DNA of 64,000 nt, from contig NC_059289.1 of the NCBI RefSeq assembly GCF_017591435.1, forward strand, positions 5,620,104 through 5,684,103, in the 5' to 3' direction. Of this stretch, positions 1 to 10,237 are shown piece by piece. The translations under genes and the position numbers were made by a program. The stretch's first letter is position 1. Every line of letters begins with the position of its first letter. The DNA is from Portunus trituberculatus. Taxonomy: Eukaryota; Arthropoda; Malacostraca; Decapoda; Portunidae. The notes beneath the pieces are model-generated. The model searched no databases and was not told the DNA's origin. It saw only the letters and a program-made list of their open reading frames with translations.

Positions 1-530
1 CCATCACTAGAATCATAGAAATACCTTAAAAAAAAAAAAAAAAGGTGTTTCAATGTTGTGGAGGTACGGCAATGAAGTGCTTCGGAATCCGGTGGAATGA
101 AACTCTTATGGTTGCATCAACACTATTCCAAAGGCTATTACTGAATTTGCATGGGTTTTTAAGAGTATTTTTATGGTTATAATAAGAGATAAAAACATTT
201 CGTTATAACCTCTTATTAATTAATATTGTGACCTTTGAAAAAACCGTGGTGATAAAGATAGCAGAGCGTTTCAGAATATATTGTTATACAATCTAAGTTC
301 CTTTCTGTATCATTGCTAAAAAATTGTCTGGGTTGATATGCACGTTAGTTTGTATAATTAGAGATGCGTTTGCAACGTAATTTTAAAGTTTTATCAGCAA
401 TATCAGAGCTTTATGTTTATAGTTAATGAGTGTTTGAACATTTGCTTGTTAAATTATAATGAAATGCCTCATCCATGCCTGCAAGGAAACAATATTATTA
501 GTTCCTTAAAATGAAAATAATAAATGTTCC

Positions 531-583
<53 letters not shown>

Positions 584-1659
584 GACTAACCACCTCTAAC
601 ACCTTTAACAAGCTCGTTATGAGAATACATTATCACATGTCATGGACTACTTTCAAAGGTGGCGGGGGGTAGGGTGGCAGCGGGCGCGCCACCTGTTGCC
701 AGAGGATGGACATTTGAGACATTCGCTTCAACATCAACGGTAAACAAACAAAACTCAGGTAAGACAACGAGACGCACCTGCTTATATGCCTTTCCACTCA
801 TAACAGAGAGCACTGATTATCTTGTTACTGACTTAAAGAGTTTCGAGAGTTGCTAAGTACAATTGAGTTGAGGATGAAGTAGCTAGTTAATACAGGATAC
901 AACACAAGGCACCACCACCACCGCCACGCCCAGACACACGCACAAGGTAAAGGAAGTCAGGGTTAAGATGGGACATTGCAGAGATAGTAGAAAAAGATGG
1001 TTAGGATAAGGAATGGGTTAGGATAGGAGACTGTAGGGATAGTACGAAATGGAAATTAGGGATTTTAAGGTTAGGATAGGACACTGCAGGGGTAGTAAAA
1101 TGTAGGTAATATCTGTAGTGTTATACCTTAATGTTTTCCGTAATGCACATAAAGTTTGTGAAATGTAAATGATAGGTTAGGTTGAAGCCCCGAAGTTTGT
1201 GCTAAATAATGGCTGCAAAAAAATTTCAAAAGCTGATTTAAGTAAATGTTTGATTTGATAAGGTTGGACAGACTCAAGTCAGTGTTTTAAATTTTTAAAG
1301 CCAAACTAACAGCTTTGCTTCAGAAGTAAATCTAAGACAGGATACTACCTATCTGAAAACTAGGGTAAATACAAGATCTACTATTTTATATCTTCCCCAT
1401 AGCTCCTGGGAGACTGATATTATAAAGCCATATCAGAGGAGAGGCCCTGAGCCAGCCCCACCCTGGTGGTTGGTTGGCTGAAGCAAGAGGTCCACCATGT
1501 ATGATTGGATCCTTAAAGACCTTACAACAATAGAATTGGGAAATATGAAGCAGACAAAGGGAAATTTAGTTAAATATAAGAAAAAATGGTCAATATGCAG
1601 TTTAACCCAACCATAGTATAATTGTGATGTGGCTTATATTTTTCTGGTTAGATATGTTT
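1..1659. other. Intergenic, AT-rich, no gene recognised
   Basis: No exon with recognisable protein similarity is visible on either strand. The stretch holds a (CT)n tract at 539-579, a short GC-rich patch near 660-695, and several GGTTAGG-like words between 960 and 1180. The 65-codon open frame at 659-856 has no recognisable content. A non-coding first exon of the gene that starts coding at 3787 could lie here, but nothing in the sequence marks it. Confidence 0.5.
539..579. repeat. (CT)n microsatellite
   Basis: An uninterrupted CT dinucleotide run of about 20 units in AT-rich intergenic DNA. Confidence 0.95.
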
Positions 1660-2384
1660 TGAAATGATTGATAGTATATGTCATTTCCTCGCAAATGAAT
1701 ATTTTTCGAGTTATGACCGTTTTTTGAACTCTACGTCTTATGCCTATCTCTCATTCCCAACAATCTTGGGTGCTTTATGGGTAATTGGGGTTTTGGGTGG
1801 GGGAGCATTACATGAAGTATTGTGCATTGCAAAGAAGGTTGGAAATCAACAAACTCACATAAAAAAACTGAAATACTTTGATGGCAGGGACGTTGGGTGG
1901 ACGTGCGGCTCAAGTGTTAGTTTGTTTACACCGAGCAGCATTGCCAATGCTATGCTTCCGGCTGTATCCGTTACACCACGGCCCACAAGGGATACTAAAC
2001 AAAACTTAATCTTAAAACCTAACTTAAGGCTAGGTTAGGTTAGGTTAGGTTTTAATGGTGGTATTTTTAGTATTCCTTGTGGGCCACAGTGTAATGAATA
2101 CAGCCAGAAGCATAGCATTGGCAACGCTGCTCGGTGTAAACAAACCATCAGCTGGGCCGTGCATCCACCCGACGTCCTCTCCATCAAAGTATTTCAGAGG
2201 TTTTTTTATGTGACTTTGTTGATTTCCGACCTTCTTTGCAATGCTCATTACCCCAAAACCCTGATTTCCCATAAATCCCTCAAAACCGTTTGGAATGAGA
2301 GGTAGGTATAAGTTAAAAAAACAGTCATAACTCAAAAAATATTAATTTTGGAAGAAATGACATATAGCTACCATCAATCATTTC
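1660..2384. mobile_element. Fold-back (long inverted repeat) element
   Basis: The left arm (about 1660-2026) and the right arm (about 2045-2384) are imperfect reverse complements over most of their length. For example GAAATGATTGAT at 1661 matches the complement of ATCAATCATTTC at 2373-2384. The word for 'GCAAAGAAGGTTGGAAATCA' on the left recurs on the opposite strand near 2225-2245. The two open frames here (one on each strand) have near-identical translations only because the arms are inverted copies; I do not regard them as genes. The hinge is a short (TTAGG)n run. Family unknown; no target duplication could be defined. Confidence 0.85.
2031..2050 (+). repeat. Interstitial (TTAGG)n telomere-like repeat
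   Basis: Four TAGGT units lie exactly at the hinge of the fold-back element. TTAGG is the ancestral arthropod telomere repeat. The run is far too short to be a chromosome end. Confidence 0.8.
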
Positions 2385-2983
2385 ATTACATTTCTCATCA
2401 GAAAAACATGAGCCCCATGCCAGATTTCATAGCTGGATGAAACAGCAAATTGACCAAAAAAAGATACTGTGTACTTACTGACACTTGTTGAATACATTAC
2501 ACATTTAAGCTGACCAAGAGAGGTAGCATGTTGTCTGAAACATTTCGGAAATTGCATGCAACTTAATTGTTTAGTCCTTGAATCTTCAGCTTGTTTACGT
2601 TTCTTGTTTGAATGGCTTTTTTGACATCTTAAAAGTTGCATGGTAGATTTGATAATTTATGGTCTTTCAGATCAGTATGTAGTTTGCTTTTTATATTATA
2701 ATGCATTTCCTGTTATAATGAATGTATTGCCTATAAATTTGATTGGCTTTCTCATCCTACTTATTATGTGTTGTTGAGTGTGTTCCACTTCTTTTTTGCA
2801 TGTTTGCTATTGCAGTGTAAACTGTCCTTTAGTATTACATCTTGTCTGTGCCACCCAGCTGTGACGCACCAGGAGCCTCACCACCACTCTCAGCATGTCT
2901 CAACAGCGATTGGACTTGCCCTATTTGGGTGAACCTGCTCAAGCAAGATTGTAATTACCCTTAGCACTTTGTAGTTATAGTTA

Positions 2984-3048
<65 letters not shown>

Positions 3049-3155
3049 TATATTATGATAGTGCATAATGAAGATCAACTATACTCTTAAGGTATCTCTC
3101 ATAAGATATATCATTGAGATGAAGACAGGCTCACATCTTAAGGTAAGATTTATCA
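2385..3155. other. Intergenic, no gene recognised
   Basis: AT-rich DNA with a (CT)n tract at 2990-3040. An ATG at 2894 opens a 19-codon frame that contains a weak GTGAAC donor-like word, but it joins the next exon out of frame, so I do not call it a first exon. Confidence 0.5.
2990..3040. repeat. (CT)n microsatellite
   Basis: About 25 CT units, upstream of the four-membrane-span gene. Confidence 0.95.
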
Positions 3156-3368
3156 TTAACCCATTGAGTACCATGATGCGTTTCCATATTCTTTCTGCTT
3201 ACTATTTGGTGATTTTATACAGCTTCAGAAACTTATGTGGGGATTAGAATAGTGGAGACTCTGGCCATTAATCTTCTAACTTCCATAGACCCTTCCTAAT
3301 ATCAATAAAATGGTTTAATCATACATAAATCTCAAAGTAAAAATGTATCCCAATAATGAAGAGGTTAA
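3156..3368. mobile_element. MITE, ~205-bp family, copy 1
   Basis: The copy starts TTAACCCATTGAGTACCATG and ends with an imperfect inverted match, TAATGAAGAGGTTAA. The interior is shared with the copies at 57224 and 63690, including TACTATTTGGTGATTTTA, CAGCTTCAGAAACT and ACTCTGGCCATTAATCTT. It has no coding capacity. The terminal inverted repeats and short length indicate a non-autonomous DNA transposon; the superfamily is not clear. Confidence 0.85.
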
Positions 3369-3786
3369 GTCTTTTTGCTACCAGAAATATGTTGCCAAAC
3401 AATCACTGTTTGAAACAGTATACAACGTACACACACACACTCATTTCTGGGAACCATGATTGCCTAGGCTGCTGAAAATTCTTGTATGCAGAATGCCAGA
3501 AGCTGCTCCTTACGGTATTTAGGATGTAAATTGATATCATCATTTGAATTAGGTTTCCAGCAATTTTTATAAAATCTTTGGTGTAGCTGCATGCTTCATA
3601 TATCATAATGTTATGACTTCTTTTTATTTTCTGACTGTATTAAGTAGTAAAGTTTTACATTGGTCCTAAATCCTTAATTGCACAAGGAAATTATCTTTTT
3701 TTGCATCATATTTTCTGATTTCTGTTGCATGGGATATTTACATACAATTCCAATTCTAAGGCATAGCTACCTTATGTGCTTCTAGG

Positions 3787-3990
3787 ATGCCGCGCTCAAT
3801 AGCTGGCAGTGTGTCAGCGCTCTCCACCACCTCACGAATCTCAAGAGTATCTCATGCCACTACCATCCGCTCTGTGGCTTCCCTCACGGGCACACTCAAA
3901 ACTAGGACTGGCTTGTCCATCCCCATTCTTCCTGATGCTTTCATCACCAATGTGCAGCGGGGCTCTTTGATCGCTGCCACATATTCCATA
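3787..3990 (+). CDS. pasi-like: Pasiflora-like four-TM protein, coding exon 1
   Basis: This exon encodes the first 68 residues, beginning MPRSIAGS. A CTTCTAG acceptor lies one base before the ATG and a GTAAGT donor follows at 3991 (phase 0), so the 5' UTR must be in an upstream exon that I could not find. The N-terminus is Ser/Thr-rich and predicted cytosolic. It is followed by ASLTGTLKTRTGLSIPILPD and the start of membrane span 1 (GSLIAATYSI). Joined to the exons at 4275, 5046 and 5276, it builds a protein of about 250 aa with four membrane spans. From memory of the family, the layout and several motifs match Drosophila pasiflora proteins, which are septate-junction components. That assignment rests on recall, not a search. 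Confidence 0.8.
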
Positions 3991-4274
3991 GTAAGTTAAA
4001 TTTATTCTTAGGCAGTTTATCATACTAAGCTTACTGTTAAGGTAGATCTCCCATCATTGTTTTTTCTTTTATGTCCCATAAAATATATGATGACTCCTAT
4101 ATCAGCTAAGGAGTCCTCTTTTTTTTTTTTCACTTTTAAGGGACCAGCACCTCAGTGGGCCTTTTTTGTATCATATTTTTTGTTGCCCTTGGTTGGTTGT
4201 CCCTCTTATATAAAAAAAAAAGTCATTCCTACAAATTTCAGTAACTACTTGTAATATTTTGCATATTCTCACAG

Positions 4275-4404
4275 ATTCAAGGACTTTTTGCCATGGTGAC
4301 TGGATTGTTTGACATCTATGCCCTGTTTCTTGCTGCACCAAGCTCCAGTCGCTATGGATTCTACTTGTTCTCTTATGACTTTGTGTATGCAGGCAATCAA
4401 AATG
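4275..4404 (+). CDS. pasi-like: Pasiflora-like four-TM protein, coding exon 2
   Basis: The exon has 43 codons plus one base, between a TCTCACAG acceptor and a GTAAGC donor. It completes the first hydrophobic span (LFAMVTGLFDIYALFLAAP) and encodes the first extracellular loop, with SSRYGFYLFSYDFVYAGNQN. The FDIY and YxFVYxGN motifs are those I associate with the pasiflora family. It leaves in phase 1, and the next exon supplies TA to form a Val codon, giving the VRN motif that follows in the family. Confidence 0.85.
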
Positions 4405-4708
4405 GTAAGCATATATTGTATGTTTAACCTTGAATATCAGACTGTGTAGTGGCCATCATATAGCTAGTGTGAGAGTTTTTAGGAGTAAGTGTCATTACAT
4501 AGCTGAATAGATAGATGAATGAAAGAGCTCCCTTTTACTGTAAAAAACATCCCTGTGTAGGGAGCTGACTGCTGGTACCAGTGCTGGAGATTTAGTGGTT
4601 AAGATGATAAGCCACAGTTAGATATTTAGCACCACATACTGATTGATAAATTTTAGTCATAGTTGTAACTTCATTTCGCAATTACACAAAATCTCTGTCA
4701 CTCTACAA

Positions 4709-4980
4709 CAGGAGTTTTCAACCTTTTTCTCATTAAGAACCCCCTGAGTTATAAGACCATCTACCTGAATCCCGGTAATCTGACATTGAATAGAACATGA
4801 CTGACTGACATGAACTCTATATGCAATTGTACTGCAAAGGATATTATTAGATCAACCTTGTAAGTACCCCTGGAATTTTATTCAGTGACTGACACAAACT
4901 CAATATGCTTTGGTAAAGGATATGATTAGAACAGTCATCTAAGTACCTATGGTTTGTAAACCCCTGGTTGAGAATCCCTG
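4709..4980. mobile_element. hAT-like MITE in intron 2 of the pasiflora-like gene
   Basis: The left end CAGGAGTTTTCAACC and the right end (read inward) CAGGGATTCTCAACC form a 15-bp terminal inverted repeat of the hAT type. It is flanked by an 8-bp target duplication, CTCTACAA (4701-4708) and CTCTATAA (4981-4988), with one mismatch. An internal direct duplication relates 4801-4873 to 4887-4952 (GACTGACA...AACTC...ATATGC...AAAGGATAT). It has no coding capacity. Confidence 0.88.
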
Positions 4981-5045
4981 CTCTATAAAATAATGTGATA
5001 ATAATTTTGGATGAGTTTTATGATTTATACAATGGTTGTTTTCAG

Positions 5046-5140
5046 TACGGAATTCTTTGATGCTGTTTGGAGGAATAACTGCAGCTGGAGGACTGTCTCT
5101 CATTGTAACCAGTGTGCTGTTGCTGCAAGGCCTGAGAAAG
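5046..5140 (+). CDS. pasi-like: Pasiflora-like four-TM protein, coding exon 3
   Basis: The exon has a TTTTCAG acceptor and a GTGAGA donor; it enters in phase 1 and leaves in phase 0. It encodes VRNSLMLFGG followed by the second hydrophobic span (LSLIVTSVLLLQGL) and ends at RK. The split codon with exon 2 gives Val, which keeps the GN..VRN motif intact. This supports both splice sites. Confidence 0.87.
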
Positions 5141-5275
5141 GTGAGAAACAGGGCCTCTTTAAACTTGAGGAACCTTGAATATTATACAATAGAACATTGA
5201 AATCTACTAAGCAATTGTTGCATCATTTTCCCATTTTATGTATCAGAAATATAAATAGAACAATGTCTTTTATAG

Positions 5276-5512
5276 GAGAACGAGATGCGTCTTGAGCCAT
5301 GGATCTGGTGCATGGCTATCTTCACAGTGTGGCGGTCACTTGTCATCATCTATGCATCGATTGTCAATGATATGGTCTTCACCTACCATATCCTCATGTG
5401 CCTGTTGTGGATTCTCTTCATCCTTGGAAATGTGTATGCCTGGTTGGTTGTCCACTCCTTCTACCATGAGCTGTGTGAAGTTACCAAGCTGGAGGATGTT
5501 GCTAGAGTCAAG
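5276..5512 (+). CDS. pasi-like: Pasiflora-like four-TM protein, coding exon 4
   Basis: The exon has 79 codons, between a TTTATAG acceptor and a GTATGT donor, both phase 0. It starts ENEMRLEPWIW and encodes membrane span 3 (WCMAIFTVWRSLVIIYASIV), a short loop NDMVFTYH, and span 4 (CLLWILFILGNVYAWLVV). The cytosolic stretch after that contains the family-typical LTKLED-like motif (VTKLEDVARVK). No stop is present, so the C-terminus comes from one of the two downstream exons. A long (ATT)n tract begins 26 bp into the next intron. Confidence 0.9.
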
Positions 5513-5535
5513 GTATGTTGTTGCTGCTGTTATTG

Positions 5536-5537
<2 letters not shown>

Positions 5538-5582
<45 letters not shown>
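5538..5582. repeat. (ATT)n microsatellite
   Basis: An (ATT)n tract just after the exon 4 donor in intron 4. A second (ATT)n tract follows at 5695-5750. Confidence 0.95.
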
Positions 5583-5694
5583 GGGGATTGCCAGCCTGAT
5601 GAATAGATAGATGGATAGATTCTTTTTTCTTATTATGTAGTGTTATATTATCTTCTAATGTTTGCATTTTGATTAGTTATCTTTTTATTGTTAA

Positions 5695-5704
5695 ATTATT
5701 ATTA

Positions 5705-5750
<46 letters not shown>
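5695..5750. repeat. (ATT)n microsatellite
   Basis: The second (ATT)n tract in intron 4 of the pasiflora-like gene. It continues into a degenerate ATC/ATT region to about 5780. Confidence 0.95.
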
Positions 5751-5751
<1 letters not shown>

Positions 5752-5876
5752 TAATATTATCATCATTATCATTATTATTTGTGGGAGTTGAGTCAGGTAG
5801 TTTAGGCATGTGAGAAAAAATTAAAGGAAGGGATTGGATAAAAAGAATTACAGCTCTGCTGGTAGTGGTGATTCAG

Positions 5877-6085
5877 TAGGCACTTAATGATGTAGTGGTT
5901 AGCATGCTGAACTCACAATTGGGAGATACAAGCTTATGATCTAAGCAGGTAGAAAGAATTTGAGTTTTGCTCCCTAGGCCACATCATCTCTCAGAAAACA
6001 GGCAAGTCTTTCATCGCTTTGCTATCTTCAAAGAACAAATGACCAGCAGTCCTGCTTTTTGTTTGTTATATGTGTGTGTGTAAAC
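5877..6085 (+). mobile_element. Degenerate tRNA-Val-derived SINE
   Basis: An A-box-like TGTAGTGGTTAGC at 5891-5903 is followed by a decayed anticodon arm with loop CTCACAA (CAC, Val). The copy runs on to a TGTGTGTG tail near 6068-6080. The same anticodon loop occurs in the SINE at 18240. It lies in intron 4. Confidence 0.55.
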
Positions 6086-6089
6086 AAAA

Positions 6090-7281
6090 CATATATCTAT
6101 CAATCTGTGTGTATGTGTGTGAGTGTTCATGGGCATGCAATAGGGTAATTTTTCTTGCATCTTTGGATTCATGCTTCAAGAGTTAACATAAATGACAAAA
6201 AACACCTTTCTTTCCCACCATATGTTCTGGGGAACCACTTTCTCTGTGCAATTTGCAAAGAAAATCTTAAAGCTACATATATTTGGCAAATATTGTGACA
6301 CCCAAATTTTGATTTGAATTTCATGTTTTTTTTTTACCTAATATAGGTGATATAAGATGACACCCAAACTAAGAAACCTTCTGTGGTGAAATTTGAGTCA
6401 GTGAGCACCAATACTGAGGTGATGAATAAGATATCTTGAAAGTGTATTACCAATAATAAGGTACCTTCATCTTCAAATGCCAAATTAAACCTAAGATGAA
6501 ATTCCTAGTAGGTTTTTTTTACATCCTCATGAAAAGACTGGATAGACAAAGATGGTGAAAAATTATGTGCAGTACAACCAGTCTTCCTACATGTGATTAA
6601 AACATTGCCTTCACACAACTGTGTTGGGCTGTTAACCATAATTTTCTCCTTTACATCATGCTTCTTTTGATTAAATACAACATTCTTCAAGTCAGTTGAA
6701 TTGTGCAGTGCTTTAGGCCTGCTTACTTTTACTTTTAAGTTTTATGTGTTTGATTTATTATGGGTTATTAATTTAATCTAATTTAATATTTCCTTATTTT
6801 TTACAAAGACATCTGTGTTGGTGGTGCATGTAGTTCAGGGTAACCAAGTTAATGGCAAATGGAGAGTTTATGAGTTGAAGCATGTCACTGGGCTATTGAA
6901 TATTTAGTAGATAAGCATGTCTGGGTATTTTCATCATGTGCATTATTTCTGATTAGAATTGGCCGGGTCTTTTCTTTGAATGACTTTTATTTGCTGATGA
7001 CTGGTTGTTTACTGAGTTTGAAGCAACAAAATATCTATCAAGCTTCATTATGGGGATTTGCAAACTGTAGTTTTACCTACATTTCTTTATTTAAATAACT
7101 GAGACTCTATTCCCATTAACTAAGATAAACTTTTCCTGAAATTAAAAATGTCTATAAATGAATTTTTGGACAACATTCTTAGTGTTTTAAGCACCTGTAT
7201 TAGGGAATAATTGTCTCAGTGTTGTCAAGTCTGCTTGGTTGTGGTTGTCCAGCACTGTAAGTCCTCCTGCACCCTTTACAG
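6090..7281. other. Intron 4 of the pasiflora-like gene, no other feature
   Basis: AT-rich intronic DNA. No additional exon is recognised. The 61-codon open frame on the minus strand at 6505-6690 has no recognisable content. Confidence 0.6.
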
Positions 7282-7371
7282 ATGGAGACTATGAGCACCA
7301 TGGGGTACAGTTGTCCTACCACTCCTGGAGCACAATCCACTTATTCCACACAGATGGATTATAAAGTCTAG
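7282..7371 (+). CDS. pasi-like: Pasiflora-like protein, alternative last coding exon a
   Basis: After a CCTTTACAG acceptor the frame reads METMSTMGYS, then CPTTPG, ending QMDYKV and a TAG stop (29 aa). It fits the phase-0 end of exon 4. It shares the start ME.M and a PTTPG motif with the exon at 7731, so the two look like duplicates. No AATAAA was seen before 7731. A GTAAGG donor-like word at 7402 lies 30 nt after the stop, so this may be a cassette exon that brings its own stop and then splices to the 7731 exon as 3' UTR. Confidence 0.75.
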   Translation: METMSTMGYSCPTTPGAQSTYSTQMDYKV

Positions 7372-7730
7372 AATCTCTGTCTAGATACATTGTGTCCACT
7401 TGTAAGGGTATATATATTTTTTTTTCTTAGCTTGTAAAGTTATTTTACTTAAAAAAAATCAGCCTCGTAACCTCAACTTATTGAACATTATTCAATTTAA
7501 ATATTAATAATTTGAAAAATACTGCTGTGTATGCAGTAACTTATGTAGATTTATAATTTAGCAAGTTTTTAAGGATATCTTTCATTTAGCTTTTTGTCAG
7601 ATGTTTATGGTAGTTTTGAACATTTTATTGTCTGATATTTAAAGATAGCAAGCTTAGTTCATAGGTGTGTATTGGAGAATGCTGTGTTTACTTTTATGTA
7701 TGGTGAGTTTGATGAATTTCAATGTTTCAG

Positions 7731-7814
7731 ATGGAGGTAATGAGCTCATTTACTGCTTCACGACCTACCACTCCTGGCACAAAGTCTGATGTCACGTCCA
7801 AAATGATTGCCTGA
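7731..7814 (+). CDS. pasi-like: Pasiflora-like protein, alternative last coding exon b
   Basis: After an ATGTTTCAG acceptor the frame reads MEVMSSFTASRPTTPG, ending SKMIA and a TGA stop (27 aa). The SRPTTP-type tail is the one I recall for Drosophila pasiflora proteins (here ASRPTTPG), so this is probably the ancestral or default end. A long AT-rich 3' UTR follows, with a candidate poly(A) signal at 8618. Confidence 0.85.
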   Translation: MEVMSSFTASRPTTPGTKSDVTSKMIA

Positions 7815-8617
7815 GTATTACAGGTCTTAAGATGCAATTCTTGTGCAGCTTGAGAGTTACAATTTTTTTTTTTTTTTTTTTTTAAGCACAAACTGCATTT
7901 GTAGATTTGATAGATATATTAGAACAGTCCATCCACAGCATGATGTAATATCTGCTTTGGTCTAGTGGTGTCACATCTCAAGTTTTATTTTGTTTAAGAA
8001 TTATATACAGATTGGTACATAGATAGATAGACATATAGATAGCCTGATTTTTAAGAGTTAGTTTTTCATAGAATAATTTCCTAGATTAAATACAAAAGAC
8101 TTATTTTTCTTGGAAATATCAGAATTGTTACTTTTATTTAGCATGTAGAAACTCAAATGATGTGCATTTGGCTCATATCTGAAAGGTCCAGTGTTCAGGT
8201 TCCAGTCAAGCTTGTACTTATGAGTTTTCTTTACTGGACCTCATGTTCACCTTGTGTAGAAGATGCATTAAATTGTTTTTAGATACAATGAGTATGCATT
8301 CAAGGTGTTTGCACTAATTCCTGCTGCCTTTGACCATGCACATCAAGAAACAAAATATGTATAAGCTTGATTATAGTTTGAACAGTTACATTTTTGTAAT
8401 TTCCAAGTATTGTGTTAGTCCATAAGATTTCATTCCATTCCACTGCATACCTATTCAGTATACAGTGCACGGAAAACATAATTTAGAATCTTTAATGGAT
8501 TAATTTTGGTTGTATTGAAGATATTATTTGAATATATCTCTAACACACAAACTGCCAACAGTGTCCATCCAAACAATCCGTCCATGAAATATTAACTTAT
8601 TTTCTGATGTATATTTT

Positions 8618-8623
8618 AATAAA
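8618..8623 (+). terminator. Candidate poly(A) signal of the pasiflora-like gene
   Basis: An AATAAA lies 0.8 kb after the exon b stop, followed by T/G-rich DNA (ATTGTTGTTACTGG). It is the first canonical hexamer I noted after the stop. Confidence 0.5.
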
Positions 8624-10147
8624 TGTAATAATTGTTGTTACTGGTCTACCTTTTTCACCATCTTATGCTGTTTAGCCTCCCATGCCAACCACCACTCAGG
8701 GATAAAACTGGTCTTTATTGACTACAGATATTCACCTACCACAATGATTCAATCAGACTGACATGCTTCATAAAAGGAGCCTCCCCACCCCACATACATG
8801 CATCGCACTTATTCTTCTCATAAAAATATTATTTTATGGCTAGGGATAAATTCTGTAATCACTTTGTTGGATTAAGATATGTAATACCATGGTGTCTATG
8901 CATTAGGGCCTTGACAGTAGAACTAGCATCCTCCTGCTGTGCCATAACAAATGCATCCTTTTTCCTATAATTCAACATGGTCAGACAACTGACACAGATG
9001 CAGATGAACTTCCTGCAGTCTCGCACTAAATTGTATTTTTCTAAGATATGGCTAGCATTGCCAGCCTATGGTAATTGGATGCATAACTGAAGTACTTTTG
9101 CAATGAGAGAGAAATAGCAAATACTTTTTAGTTGGAAGACAATGGCTTGCATTGCTGTTGAGAGGTATCCCAATTAGTGTGAAGTTCAGAAACTTGTCTT
9201 CGAAAAAGGTACATTAGTGTTACAGCATGAGACCATGGCTAAAATTGAAGATGAAAATGATCACATGAAATATAAGATTAACAATATAAAGTACTGTACT
9301 TAAGGAATGCATGTACAGTATTCCACACACCTATGCAGTTTGATGAGCTTCTCTAAGATAAGGCTTGACATGGAAATACAATGGTGACTGATGAAAATTA
9401 CAAAAGAATATCACGATGTCACCAGCTAAGCATAACTTTGTAGAGGGGGGAGGGAGGAAAAAAAAAAAAAAAATGGTCATCCAAAACTTAACATCATTCT
9501 GGAGTAACCTGCTGTTGCCATAATGTGGTTCCCATCACTGATCAGGTTTCAGAGGTCAGCTGTGGAACTATCCTAACTTAAACTAAGTATTACATATAAT
9601 TGCAGTGTGTGTGTGTGTGTGTTGCTTGGTCTTTTATTGTATTGATGGTGATGCAGTCATATAAGTATTACCTATGCACAAAAAGGATGTAGAGAATTAT
9701 GTTATTTATGTAATTTCTTTATTTCTGTGAAACAAGGTGTACAAGATTTGCAAATATATTTGTAATATTGAAAGAGAAACACAGAACTGGACGTGTGAAT
9801 CCCTTCCTATTTTGGGCAGGAGGAGGCAAGGGAGGTAACTTGCTGCTCCCAACGCCTGTACTCCAAAGTCTAAAAAAAAGTAGCTAATAATAAAGTTGAA
9901 TTTTCCTCAGATTAAGTTGCACATGTTTCCTACATTCTGAACCTGAACCTCTTTCTGCCCAAAATATGAAAGCAAGCAAGCAAATGCAGTGCAGCTTATA
10001 TGCAATCATGAAGGCGAGGTGAACATTGATAAAGCTTTCAAAATAATAAATCTGTAGTAGTGATTAAAACCTTAAAATTCTATCAATGGTAATATCTAGA
10101 TCTGCAGCAATGACAATCTTAATTTCTTAGTTTCATGATTTAAAAAG

Positions 10148-10237
<90 letters not shown>

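Noticed and set aside
2031..2050. Chromosome end / telomere
   Set aside because: Only four units, inside an inverted-repeat element, with unique sequence on both sides.
1664..2335. Two open frames with similar translations on opposite strands
   Set aside because: They are the two arms of the fold-back element; the similarity is due to inversion and no known domain is present.
2894..2953. Short frame MSQQRLDLPYLG as a first coding exon of the pasiflora-like gene
   Set aside because: Its only donor-like site joins the 3786 acceptor out of frame, and the ATG at 3787 already gives a family-like N-terminus.
4570..4640. tRNA-like words (TTAGTGGTTAAGATGATAAG) in intron 2
   Set aside because: Too degenerate to support a SINE call; no B box or body was recognised.
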